DNA from: Candidatus Peregrinibacteria bacterium
GTDB taxonomy: Bacteria > Patescibacteriota > Gracilibacteria > UBA1369 > UBA12473
Length of the DNA: 34,622 nucleotides
Assembly (NCBI GenBank): GCA_018659585.1
Contig: JABJMC010000026.1
Span: 1 to 34,622 of the forward strand
Direction: 5' to 3'
In this document: positions 15,463-22,988 of the stretch, in pieces
How the letters are laid out: each line of letters starts with the position of its first letter
Numbering within the stretch: position 1 is the stretch's first letter
The notes under the pieces: model-generated
Told to the model about the DNA's origin: nothing
Databases searched by the model: none
What the model saw: only the letters and a program-made list of their open reading frames with translations
Translations under genes and position numbers: made by a program

Positions 15463-18400
15463 TTAATGAGCCCCCAAAAAATTTGTTAAACGCGGAATAA
15501 GACTAGAACATTCAAGCCATGCTCTCGGGTGTTTTTCTCTAAAAATTTGCAATTCATCCCATTGTTTTTTTAATCTATGCAGAATTGGAGCCGGAGATTC
15601 CCCTAATCTTTCTAAACAAACATACTGGTCCATTAACCCAAACGCCCAAGTTAATTGTGATTTCAACAACATCCTGGCTACACTTTCTTGATCTCGCAAC
15701 GGCGCAGCCAATGCTTTCATGTCATCCCATATCCGCTCCATACGCCCAAGTTCATAATAAGCCTGTTCATAGCGCCCTTCCTCCATCAACTTACCACCTC
15801 TAATTTTAGGTACATCAATTAAATAACCATACCCCTTTAATCCAGCATCCCTAAAATGATTTTCTTTCGCTCTCTTAATAATTTTACGAGAAACCCTTTC
15901 TCCCTCGGCTAGACTAATTGGTTCTGCCTTAGGAGCCATAAAAGCGCGTGCCAAAAACAAGGCTAATTGCATGTTAGCTTCCTTTTGATGGCTACTCTCC
16001 ACATCTTCTTGGGAATCCAAAAACTCCGTCACTTTTCTAATATAAACTTGCACATTTCCTAATTCTTGCGATTCACCTAACTCCAACAACCGATATCCTT
16101 CAGCCTGCAACCTAAACCTTTTAACATCAGAGTCAAAAGGCTCGATACCCACTGGATCCAATGAACCCAAGCCAACAATTGCCTTATCAATATATGACAA
16201 TTTATTTTTTTCCTCGGGAGAATCAGCTCGACGATAAGCTAATTTAGCATCATACAAAGCCAGTACCCCAGTTATAAAAGGGAATTTTCTAAACTTAAAC
16301 CCCCTATCAAAATGCATTTTCAAATCAGCCACCGCCTGTCCATGTGCCTCTAAATCACTATTTGATCTATACATTGCCTCGGTTTGCAAACCTAACAACC
16401 GAGCCACATCTGCAAATAAATCTTTTTTCATTTTGGCAGGAATAAACCCTACTATTTTTAAAGCTAATTCCAATTCTTGTTCCACGCTCTCTCCCAAAAT
16501 AATTTTCGTCTCTATTAAATAATTAAAAAGCTGTAATAATTCAGAAAAATCAATTAATTCAAATCCTTTAAGAGCTTCTTCATCTTCAATCTCTAAAATC
16601 TGCTGACCAATATCCATAACTTCAAACAAGTTTTGCGCCTGAAAAGCTTCTTTTAATTGCGAAAACGATGCCTGCAAAACTGGCCTTGTCCAACCAATTC
16701 CCATATTTCCACACGTTCTTAAATATTTTTCAAATGGAATTTGATCTTCCGAAACCGCTCGACGTAAATTTCTTTCCACCACATCTGCATAACGCCTCTC
16801 TACTCGTAATTCCTGAATCTGACGTCCAGTAGTTACAAAATACGATTCCCTAAAAGCAACTTCACCATCTCTAAAAATACCAACCTGCTGCAATTCAAGT
16901 AAAAGAGGTTCAAAATCTTGAATTGGCGGGCTAGCGGCTAAACGAAGTTCTTCTTCTGAAAACTCTCCCATTGCTAAAGCAATACCAAGCAAAGTCCGCG
17001 AAGCCATTCTTTTTAACTGATCTGAATAATGACTCACTATATTTTCTAACTGAGACACCTTTCTATCAAGATCTAATCTATCCCAAACAAACTCTGTCGA
17101 ACCAACCATTACAACCCCTTCCCGCAACCAATCTTTTATCAAGACCTCTAGCACCATAGGATTATAAGAACCCATATCACTAACCAATTGAACTAAAGCA
17201 TGTGCCACCTCAGAGTACCCAATCTCTTGAATTGGGACTTCTAAATAAAAAGCAACTATCTTAAGAGCCTCTGCCAAAGGAACATTTTCAAAATTAACTG
17301 ATTCTGGAGCTGCTTCACAGTCAACTCCTATCACGATCACCTCTGAATCAAACAAAACATCCTGAGAAACCCCATCCATCCCTGCCCAATGCGGACAAGC
17401 CACCCCAAAATTTTCACCAAAAAAACTTAATAAATTAGCCAGCTCGGGCTTAGCATAATCAAAATGATTCAATAAAAATATTTCTTCCCCGCCAACAAGT
17501 TCCCCAAAAAGCATTTTCCAAATCTCTACTTGTCCAGCAGGGGCACCCGTTTTTTCAAGCCAATCAGAAAACTCTTCAATATCAGCAAAAATCGAACTAA
17601 AAACCTGCCTTAAACCAGAATAATAGCTATGATCATGATGCTCAGACAACACTACTATTTGCATCCCATGCTCAGATTGTAATTGTTGAGCCGCCGCTTG
17701 CAAAACTGACACCTGACCCGCGCCAAATTCACCAGTTAAATTCCACTGGCGAACAGAATTTACATCAGCTCCACTTACAAGTCCTACTAATTCTTCCACT
17801 TTATCTTCACGCACATAGGAATCTATTTCTTCAATTTCAAACCCCAACCCTACCAACACGGTCTGCAAGCCATAAGTTTTCAATTCTATTTCTTCCGATT
17901 TCTCCTCCACTATTAAAATTCCTCTTTGTTTAAATAATTCATAAGTAGTCTGATCCATTCGGATTCCAGGCACTCCCAGGCAAGTCGCCAAACGATGTGA
18001 CCCATTTACCGCATCCGAAACCAATTCTTGAACCCCACTTACATCCTTTTCTCCCATATTAGAAACATGTATAGCTCCCTGCTTAAGACCAATTTGAGAG
18101 GTAGGATAAAAACCTAAAAGCTCATTCGCACAACGAGCAGACCGCTCTTCTTTATTAATTTGACTTGAACCTTGTGCTCCAAAAATTAAAATTCCACTTT
18201 TTTTACCTCCATTTAAAGTAAAAAACTTAACCTTCGCATTATATTTTTGGGCTAGCTGCATCAGTTGCTTTTCCCATTTAAAAATCTCTTGTGGATACTC
18301 ATCAGGATTGTCACTTTCGATTGGAGCTTGCGCATACAAACTAATAGCGCTTCGTTCCACTGTTTCTTTTGATTGCAAGGCTTCAAATGACATCGGACTC

Positions 18401-19509
18401 GCCGTTAAAGCCATTTGTCGTCGCACTCCATCCAAAATAACAGCCGGATCATTTTTGATCTCATCAGTATCCGCCCCCATAAAAAACTGTATTTGAGAAT
18501 CATCTGGAAGCGACCTCTCGTCTAAATAATCATCTACTTCCAAATAATGAATGTCACCTTTTTCATCAAAAAAAATTATTATCGAATTATCTCCAACATT
18601 AATCCCGTCTTTACTTAATCCTTGCACTGCTTCAGCCCGATCAAAAGCCTCTCCCAAAATTAACAATTTTCCACTTGGGGTAACAATCTCCATAAATCGA
18701 CCCTCTCCAATCGTAATATGACAAGGAACTTTTAATCCACAAGCCACATTCGCCATAAAACCCAAATGATTTTTCCGCTCATCTTCTAAAGACTCCACCT
18801 GCCTAACCGGAACCAAAGCATCACCAGCAATTTGAATTAAACGCTCACCATCAGCCCTTTCTAAAGCATCAAAAGTCGGCTGAAATAAACCCTCAGACAA
18901 ACTACGTGAAGAAGCTGATGCCCCTCGCAAAATTGTATCTTCGGTAAAACCCATCGCATCAACTACATCCACAAACCCATAACGCTCTTCTACCCCTACA
19001 AAAGGTTTACCCTTATACAAATGATTATTTGCTCTTTCTAACAAACAAACAATTCCCGGAATACGCGGAATAAAACGTGATTCAAACAACAAAAGCAACT
19101 CTCGAATTTCTGGCCATTCCGAACTTTGCAAAAGATTTTCCTCTGCTTCACCATCTAAAAAAGGTAGCCTTAAACGAATCAGCGCTCGATCTAAATCATC
19201 ATTAACTTCCAGCATCTTTCTTTTAACGCGTTTTAACTCTCTTACTTCTTCTTCAGTTTCGGCCATATTAGTCAAAAACTGATCCGGCCTTTCCAGATAA
19301 ACAAGCCAATCCTCATAATTATAAGGCACATCAGGAATAGTTTCGGAAACTGCGGTTATTTGACGAGTAGACAATTCTTCCAAAAGTTCCCGAAGCTCCC
19401 TTGAAACTGACTGGCCCATTTGTCCAACGAGAACATCTGTATATTCTAAAGCTTCAACATCCACCCTTTTTGATTTTAAAATAAGGAGATCATTATAAAC
19501 TTTGCTCAC
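15463..19509 (-). CDS. Soluble-adenylyl-cyclase-like multidomain protein
   Basis: 1348 aa from a GTG start. By eye the domain order matches class III cyclases of the soluble type (human ADCY10 and bacterial relatives). Cyclase homology domain 1 is at about 176-300: VDVVDAMGFTE with D184, then QIAGDALVPV with D230, the two metal-binding aspartates. Domain 2 is at about 384-525: NAKVKFF with K426 as candidate base-contacting lysine, and SDAVNGSHRLA with N502 and R506 at the transition-state positions. A STAND-type NTPase follows at about 586-800. Its P-loop reads GEFGAGQV (K replaced by Q599, S/T by V600), its Walker B reads FLLNHFDYAKPEL, and SYNPMVLEVL corresponds to the usual GNPFFLEEL. A winged-helix-like part (to about 920) and helical TPR-like repeats follow to the end. 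Predicted product is cAMP or another cyclic nucleotide; activity is unproven. The assignment rests on remembered family patterns, not on a profile search. Confidence 0.7.
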   Translation of the reverse strand: MSKVYNDLLILKSKRVDVEALEYTDVLVGQMGQSVSRELRELLEELSTRQITAVSETIPDVPYNYEDWLVYLERPDQFLTNMAETEEEVRELKRVKRKMLEVNDDLDRALIRLRLPFLDGEAEENLLQSSEWPEIRELLLLFESRFIPRIPGIVCLLERANNHLYKGKPFVGVEERYGFVDVVDAMGFTEDTILRGASASSRSLSEGLFQPTFDALERADGERLIQIAGDALVPVRQVESLEDERKNHLGFMANVACGLKVPCHITIGEGRFMEIVTPSGKLLILGEAFDRAEAVQGLSKDGINVGDNSIIIFFDEKGDIHYLEVDDYLDERSLPDDSQIQFFMGADTDEIKNDPAVILDGVRRQMALTASPMSFEALQSKETVERSAISLYAQAPIESDNPDEYPQEIFKWEKQLMQLAQKYNAKVKFFTLNGGKKSGILIFGAQGSSQINKEERSARCANELLGFYPTSQIGLKQGAIHVSNMGEKDVSGVQELVSDAVNGSHRLATCLGVPGIRMDQTTYELFKQRGILIVEEKSEEIELKTYGLQTVLVGLGFEIEEIDSYVREDKVEELVGLVSGADVNSVRQWNLTGEFGAGQVSVLQAAAQQLQSEHGMQIVVLSEHHDHSYYSGLRQVFSSIFADIEEFSDWLEKTGAPAGQVEIWKMLFGELVGGEEIFLLNHFDYAKPELANLLSFFGENFGVACPHWAGMDGVSQDVLFDSEVIVIGVDCEAAPESVNFENVPLAEALKIVAFYLEVPIQEIGYSEVAHALVQLVSDMGSYNPMVLEVLIKDWLREGVVMVGSTEFVWDRLDLDRKVSQLENIVSHYSDQLKRMASRTLLGIALAMGEFSEEELRLAASPPIQDFEPLLLELQQVGIFRDGEVAFRESYFVTTGRQIQELRVERRYADVVERNLRRAVSEDQIPFEKYLRTCGNMGIGWTRPVLQASFSQLKEAFQAQNLFEVMDIGQQILEIEDEEALKGFELIDFSELLQLFNYLIETKIILGESVEQELELALKIVGFIPAKMKKDLFADVARLLGLQTEAMYRSNSDLEAHGQAVADLKMHFDRGFKFRKFPFITGVLALYDAKLAYRRADSPEEKNKLSYIDKAIVGLGSLDPVGIEPFDSDVKRFRLQAEGYRLLELGESQELGNVQVYIRKVTEFLDSQEDVESSHQKEANMQLALFLARAFMAPKAEPISLAEGERVSRKIIKRAKENHFRDAGLKGYGYLIDVPKIRGGKLMEEGRYEQAYYELGRMERIWDDMKALAAPLRDQESVARMLLKSQLTWAFGLMDQYVCLERLGESPAPILHRLKKQWDELQIFREKHPRAWLECSSLIPRLTNFLGAH

Positions 19510-19534
19510 AAATTATCAACAGATTAACTCCAGG

Positions 19535-19563
19535 TTGAGTTTAAGGGCAAAATGTGTTAAAAT
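19535..19563 (+). promoter_or_regulatory. Promoter for the AMP phosphorylase operon
   Basis: -35 TTGAGT (19535-19540), 17-nt spacer, -10 TAAAAT (19558-19563), with a leader of about 20 bases before the ATG at 19592. The -10 hexamer is the same as at the TrmB-like and serB promoters. Confidence 0.55.
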
Positions 19564-19591
19564 AATATGAGTAAATAACCCTCCTATAACA

Positions 19592-21088
19592 ATGCTTAAA
19601 CTAAAACCAAAGAAAATTGAAATCAAATCCGGAAACACCTGGATTGCGGTTCTACACGAAGATACGGCCCACAAACTAGACCTTCACCCTGGAGATCGAG
19701 TTGAACTCTCGATTGGAAAAGGTAAAGCTCGCCGCGAAGTAAACGCCATTTTGGATATTTCTGAAGATTATTTAAAACGCGATCAAATTGGGCTTTTTAC
19801 GGAAACTTGGAAAAAATTAGAAGTAAAACGAGGCGACACCATTACAGTTAATCGCACTTCTAAACCGACTTCGGTAATTTATATTCGAGAAAAATTATTA
19901 GGCGGAAAATTAAGTGCCCGCAAAATTGATGAAATCATTCGAGATGTAGTGGCCGAAGATCTTTCTTCGGTAGAAATGGCCTATTTTGTATCTGGAGCTA
20001 TGATTCATGGTTTAAGTGATCTAGAAACAGTAAATTTAACTAAATCCATTGTAAAACACGGGAGTAAATTAAATTTTGGGAAAGGAAAAATCGTGCTAGA
20101 TAAACACTGTATTGGCGGAGTTCCAGGAAACAGAACCACTATGATAATTATTCCAATTTGTACTTCCCTTGGGCTAACAATGCCCAAAACTTCCTCCCGG
20201 GCAATTACTTCCCCGGCAGGAACGGCTGACACTATGGAAACTCTGTGTGAAGTTGCCATTGAAGCTGATGATTTAATGCGCATTGCTAAAAAAACTGGTG
20301 GCTTTATTGCCTGGGGTGGTGGTGTTGACTTAGCAGCGGCTGACGACAAGATGATTAAAGTTCGTCATCCTCTAAGTCTAGATCCTCAGGGAATGCTACT
20401 CGCTTCAATTATGGCCAAAAAATTCTCAGCTGGATCTAATCATGTTTTGATTGATATTCCAGTCGGTGATCAAGTTAAAATCAAAACGAAAAAGGATGGA
20501 ATGCAACTCAAAAAACGATTTGAAAATATTGGTCGCATGCTTGGCATGAAAGTCAAAGTTATTATGACCGAAGGCGAAGAACCGATTGGTCAAGGAATTG
20601 GCCCAGCTTTAGAAGCAGTTGATGTTTTAGCCACTCTTCGTGGCGACAGTGGTGGATCAAAAGATCTCCGTGAAAAAGCTGTTTACATGGCTGGGATTTT
20701 GCTCGAAATGTGTGGCAAATCCAAAAAAGGACAAGGCGCCAAACTAGCTGCTAAACAACTAGATTCTGGAGCGGCTTACGACCAAATGCTCAAAATCATC
20801 AAAGCCCAAGGCCAAAAAACCCTAAACCCAAAAGTTGGTCGTCTCAAAAAAGACTTTAAAGCCGAAAAATCTGGAGTTGTCTCTCACGTTAATAACAAAA
20901 TGGTTGCTCGCGTAGCTCGTATAGCCGGAGCACCTAAATCACCTGGATCTGGACTATGGCTCGAGAAAAAACTTGGAGATAAAGTTAAGAAAGGTGATGT
21001 GCTTTTTACCATTTATTCCGATAGCGCTGAAACCCTAAAAACTGCGCTTAAATTCGCCTTAAAAGACAAGCCCTACACTATTAAATAA
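19592..21088 (+). CDS. deoA: AMP phosphorylase (archaeal-type DeoA family)
   Basis: Phosphorolyses AMP (also CMP/UMP in characterised archaeal members) to the free base and ribose-1,5-bisphosphate. It is 498 aa, close to the ~500 of archaeal enzymes and longer than bacterial thymidine phosphorylases. The extra N-terminal ~85 residues form the beta domain typical of the AMP-type enzyme (LHPGDRVELSIGKGKARREV). The catalytic core has KHCIGGVPGNRTTMI, SSRAITSPAGTADTMETL, GGGVDLAAADD and the phosphorylase region LRGDSGGSKDLREKA. The next gene, 5 bases downstream, catalyses the following step of the nucleoside monophosphate pathway, which fixes the assignment to AMP phosphorylase over thymidine phosphorylase. 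Confidence 0.93.
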   Translation: MLKLKPKKIEIKSGNTWIAVLHEDTAHKLDLHPGDRVELSIGKGKARREVNAILDISEDYLKRDQIGLFTETWKKLEVKRGDTITVNRTSKPTSVIYIREKLLGGKLSARKIDEIIRDVVAEDLSSVEMAYFVSGAMIHGLSDLETVNLTKSIVKHGSKLNFGKGKIVLDKHCIGGVPGNRTTMIIIPICTSLGLTMPKTSSRAITSPAGTADTMETLCEVAIEADDLMRIAKKTGGFIAWGGGVDLAAADDKMIKVRHPLSLDPQGMLLASIMAKKFSAGSNHVLIDIPVGDQVKIKTKKDGMQLKKRFENIGRMLGMKVKVIMTEGEEPIGQGIGPALEAVDVLATLRGDSGGSKDLREKAVYMAGILLEMCGKSKKGQGAKLAAKQLDSGAAYDQMLKIIKAQGQKTLNPKVGRLKKDFKAEKSGVVSHVNNKMVARVARIAGAPKSPGSGLWLEKKLGDKVKKGDVLFTIYSDSAETLKTALKFALKDKPYTIK

Positions 21089-21093
21089 ACCTT

Positions 21094-21960
21094 ATGGAGA
21101 CTCTAGATTTAAAAGACACCGTGGCTAAGATTAAAAGCTTAGAAATCCAAGGAGCGGAACGCATTGCGCGCGCCGCAGTCAAAGCTCTAGCCTCCAAACT
21201 GCAGGAAGGAGCCGATCACGCTACGCTCGAAGCCGCAGCAGCCGAATTAATAGCGGCGCGCGCCACAGAACCCGGCCTCCGCAACGCCTTAAAATTCTGT
21301 CTCACCAATTACAAGGACAACCCAAATGTCACCGAAGACGTTCTCAAATATTTCAAAGAATCCAAAGAAAAAATTTCTGAATACGGGGCTAACAAAATTC
21401 ATGATGGCATGATTGTTATTACCCATTGTCACTCCTCCACCAGCGAAGGTTGCATTATCAAAGCTTGGGAAGACGGCAAACGTTTTACTGTTTACAACAC
21501 CGAAACTCGCCCTCGCTATCAGGGCCGCATTACAGCCGAAACCCTTGCCAAACACGGCATCCCCGTTGAACATTTTGTAGATTCTGGAGGACGCATGGCC
21601 ATGAAAGAAGCTGACTTATTTTTATTTGGCTGCGACTCACTTTCCGCCGAAGGAAAAGTCATTAACAAAATTGGCACCCGCCAAATGTTAGAATTTGCCC
21701 AAAAATATGATGTGCCAGCCTACACCTGCACCAATTCCTGGAAACTAAATCCCGAAACAGTATTTGGCGTAGAAGAAGAAATCGAAGAACGAGACCCCTC
21801 CGAAGTTTGGCCCGATGCCCCAAAAGGTGTCAAAATCCATAACCCAGCTTTTGAAGTTTCTGATCCCGATGACATCACCGGTGTTATCTGTGAGCTAGGA
21901 ATCTACAAACCAGAAGCCCTAATTACAGAAGTAAAAAATGAATATCCCTGGATGTTCTAA
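21094..21960 (+). CDS. Ribose-1,5-bisphosphate isomerase
   Basis: Member of the eIF2B-alpha/MtnA fold that converts ribose-1,5-bisphosphate to ribulose-1,5-bisphosphate, the substrate of form III-type RuBisCO. 288 aa. The catalytic cysteine lies in THCHSSTSEG (C112) and the aspartate in FGCDSLSAEG (D181). Their 69-residue spacing equals that of the catalytic Cys/Asp pair I recall for the Thermococcus enzyme. NTETRPRYQGR and GTRQMLEFAQKYDVP also match. It is directly coupled to AMP phosphorylase. No RuBisCO large subunit is in the window, so the final step must be sought elsewhere in the genome. Confidence 0.93.
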   Translation: METLDLKDTVAKIKSLEIQGAERIARAAVKALASKLQEGADHATLEAAAAELIAARATEPGLRNALKFCLTNYKDNPNVTEDVLKYFKESKEKISEYGANKIHDGMIVITHCHSSTSEGCIIKAWEDGKRFTVYNTETRPRYQGRITAETLAKHGIPVEHFVDSGGRMAMKEADLFLFGCDSLSAEGKVINKIGTRQMLEFAQKYDVPAYTCTNSWKLNPETVFGVEEEIEERDPSEVWPDAPKGVKIHNPAFEVSDPDDITGVICELGIYKPEALITEVKNEYPWMF

Positions 21961-21986
21961 ATCACGGCCCTACAAACAAAAATAAA

Positions 21987-22505
21987 ATGAAACTCATAGT
22001 CCCCTCTCTAAAATACAAAGACAGTTTTCTTGACGCCCTTATGGAATTCGAAAAAACCAAAGAAGCTGGATTTTGGAAATTTCCAGACGAAACTCCTCGC
22101 ACACTTGAGTCGTACATTGAACGAATTTTAAACCACTCCGAAGGCGCAGACTTACCTGACAATTGGGTTCCCTGCACTTCTTATTGGTTAATAGACGAAA
22201 ACAACGAATTTGTCGGCCACATTAACATCCGCCATCGTTTGAATGATTTCTTAACTAATTTTGGTGGTCACATTGGTTATGCTATTCGTCCCTCCATGCG
22301 TCGCCAAGGTCACGGAACTCAAATCCTAAAACTAGCGCTCCCCAAAGCGGCGGCTCTTGGACTAGACCGTATCTTAATAACCTGTGACAAAACAAATACC
22401 CCTTCCCTTAAAATTATTGAAAAAAATAATGGAATTTTTGAAAACGAATGTGAACAAACTGGTGACCTCCCGACTAAACTCCGTTTTTGGATTGATTTAG
22501 TGTAA
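21987..22505 (+). CDS. GNAT-family N-acetyltransferase
   Basis: 172 aa with a complete GNAT fold pattern: beta strands around residues 64-80 (SYWLIDENNEFVGHINIRH), then GGHIGYAIRPSMRRQGHGTQ, where RRQGHG (105-110) is the acetyl-CoA pyrophosphate-binding loop. The C-terminal strand has ILITCDKTNTPSLKIIEKN, typical of motif B. The acceptor substrate cannot be inferred. It lies 26 bases after the isomerase and 9 bases before the deaminase gene and is probably in the same transcript, without an obvious pathway link. Confidence 0.9.
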   Translation: MKLIVPSLKYKDSFLDALMEFEKTKEAGFWKFPDETPRTLESYIERILNHSEGADLPDNWVPCTSYWLIDENNEFVGHINIRHRLNDFLTNFGGHIGYAIRPSMRRQGHGTQILKLALPKAAALGLDRILITCDKTNTPSLKIIEKNNGIFENECEQTGDLPTKLRFWIDLV

Positions 22506-22514
22506 ACTAAATTC

Positions 22515-22988
22515 ATGCTCACTGAAAACGATCATAAAGTCCTCAAACGACTTGTAAAAATCGCTCCAAATTCAACTTGTATCCGCGCTAGCGTGGCTTC
22601 AATTCTTGCTCGCAACGGAGAAATCTTAATTGAATCCCACAATAACACTCTTCCTAAGTTCGACTGCAACAAAATCGGCTGTATTCGCGACATTCGCAAC
22701 GTCCCATCAGGTTCCAATCGCGAAATTTGTTATGGGCTCTGCGCCGAACAATTCCTTGTTGCCCAAGCCGCCAAAGACCAAATTTCAACCAAAGACACCA
22801 CTATTTATGTCACTACTCACCCTTGCCGAATTTGTGAATGCCTAATTGTTTCTGCTGGGATAAAACGGGTCGTCTATGTCCATGGTTATCCCGATGTCCT
22901 TCCTCAATACGATCCTTTCAAAAAACACGGCGTTGAACTAATTCACGCCAAAGAATATGACACGCTCCCTAAACCTTTTGACGTTTAG
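22515..22988 (+). CDS. dCMP deaminase-like zinc deaminase
   Basis: 157 aa of the cytidine/deoxycytidylate deaminase superfamily. The zinc site is CAEQ (C76, E78 as proton shuttle) plus PCRIC (C104, C107). The stretch with CNKIGCIRDI and PSGSNREIC before it resembles dCMP deaminases, which usually have HAE; here the histidine is cysteine, as in cytidine deaminases. It would supply dUMP or uridine nucleotides, compatible with the neighbouring nucleotide-salvage genes. The stop overlaps the convergent gene by 4 bases. Exact substrate uncertain (dCMP more likely than cytidine). Confidence 0.85.
   Translation: MLTENDHKVLKRLVKIAPNSTCIRASVASILARNGEILIESHNNTLPKFDCNKIGCIRDIRNVPSGSNREICYGLCAEQFLVAQAAKDQISTKDTTIYVTTHPCRICECLIVSAGIKRVVYVHGYPDVLPQYDPFKKHGVELIHAKEYDTLPKPFDV

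Noticed and set aside
16971-17159. Small plus-strand frames within the cyclase-like gene
   Set aside because: Antisense shadows of a long coherent gene, without start signals or recognisable products.
19513-19521. TTATCAACA as a DnaA box
   Set aside because: A single one-mismatch match in AT-rich DNA, without clustering.
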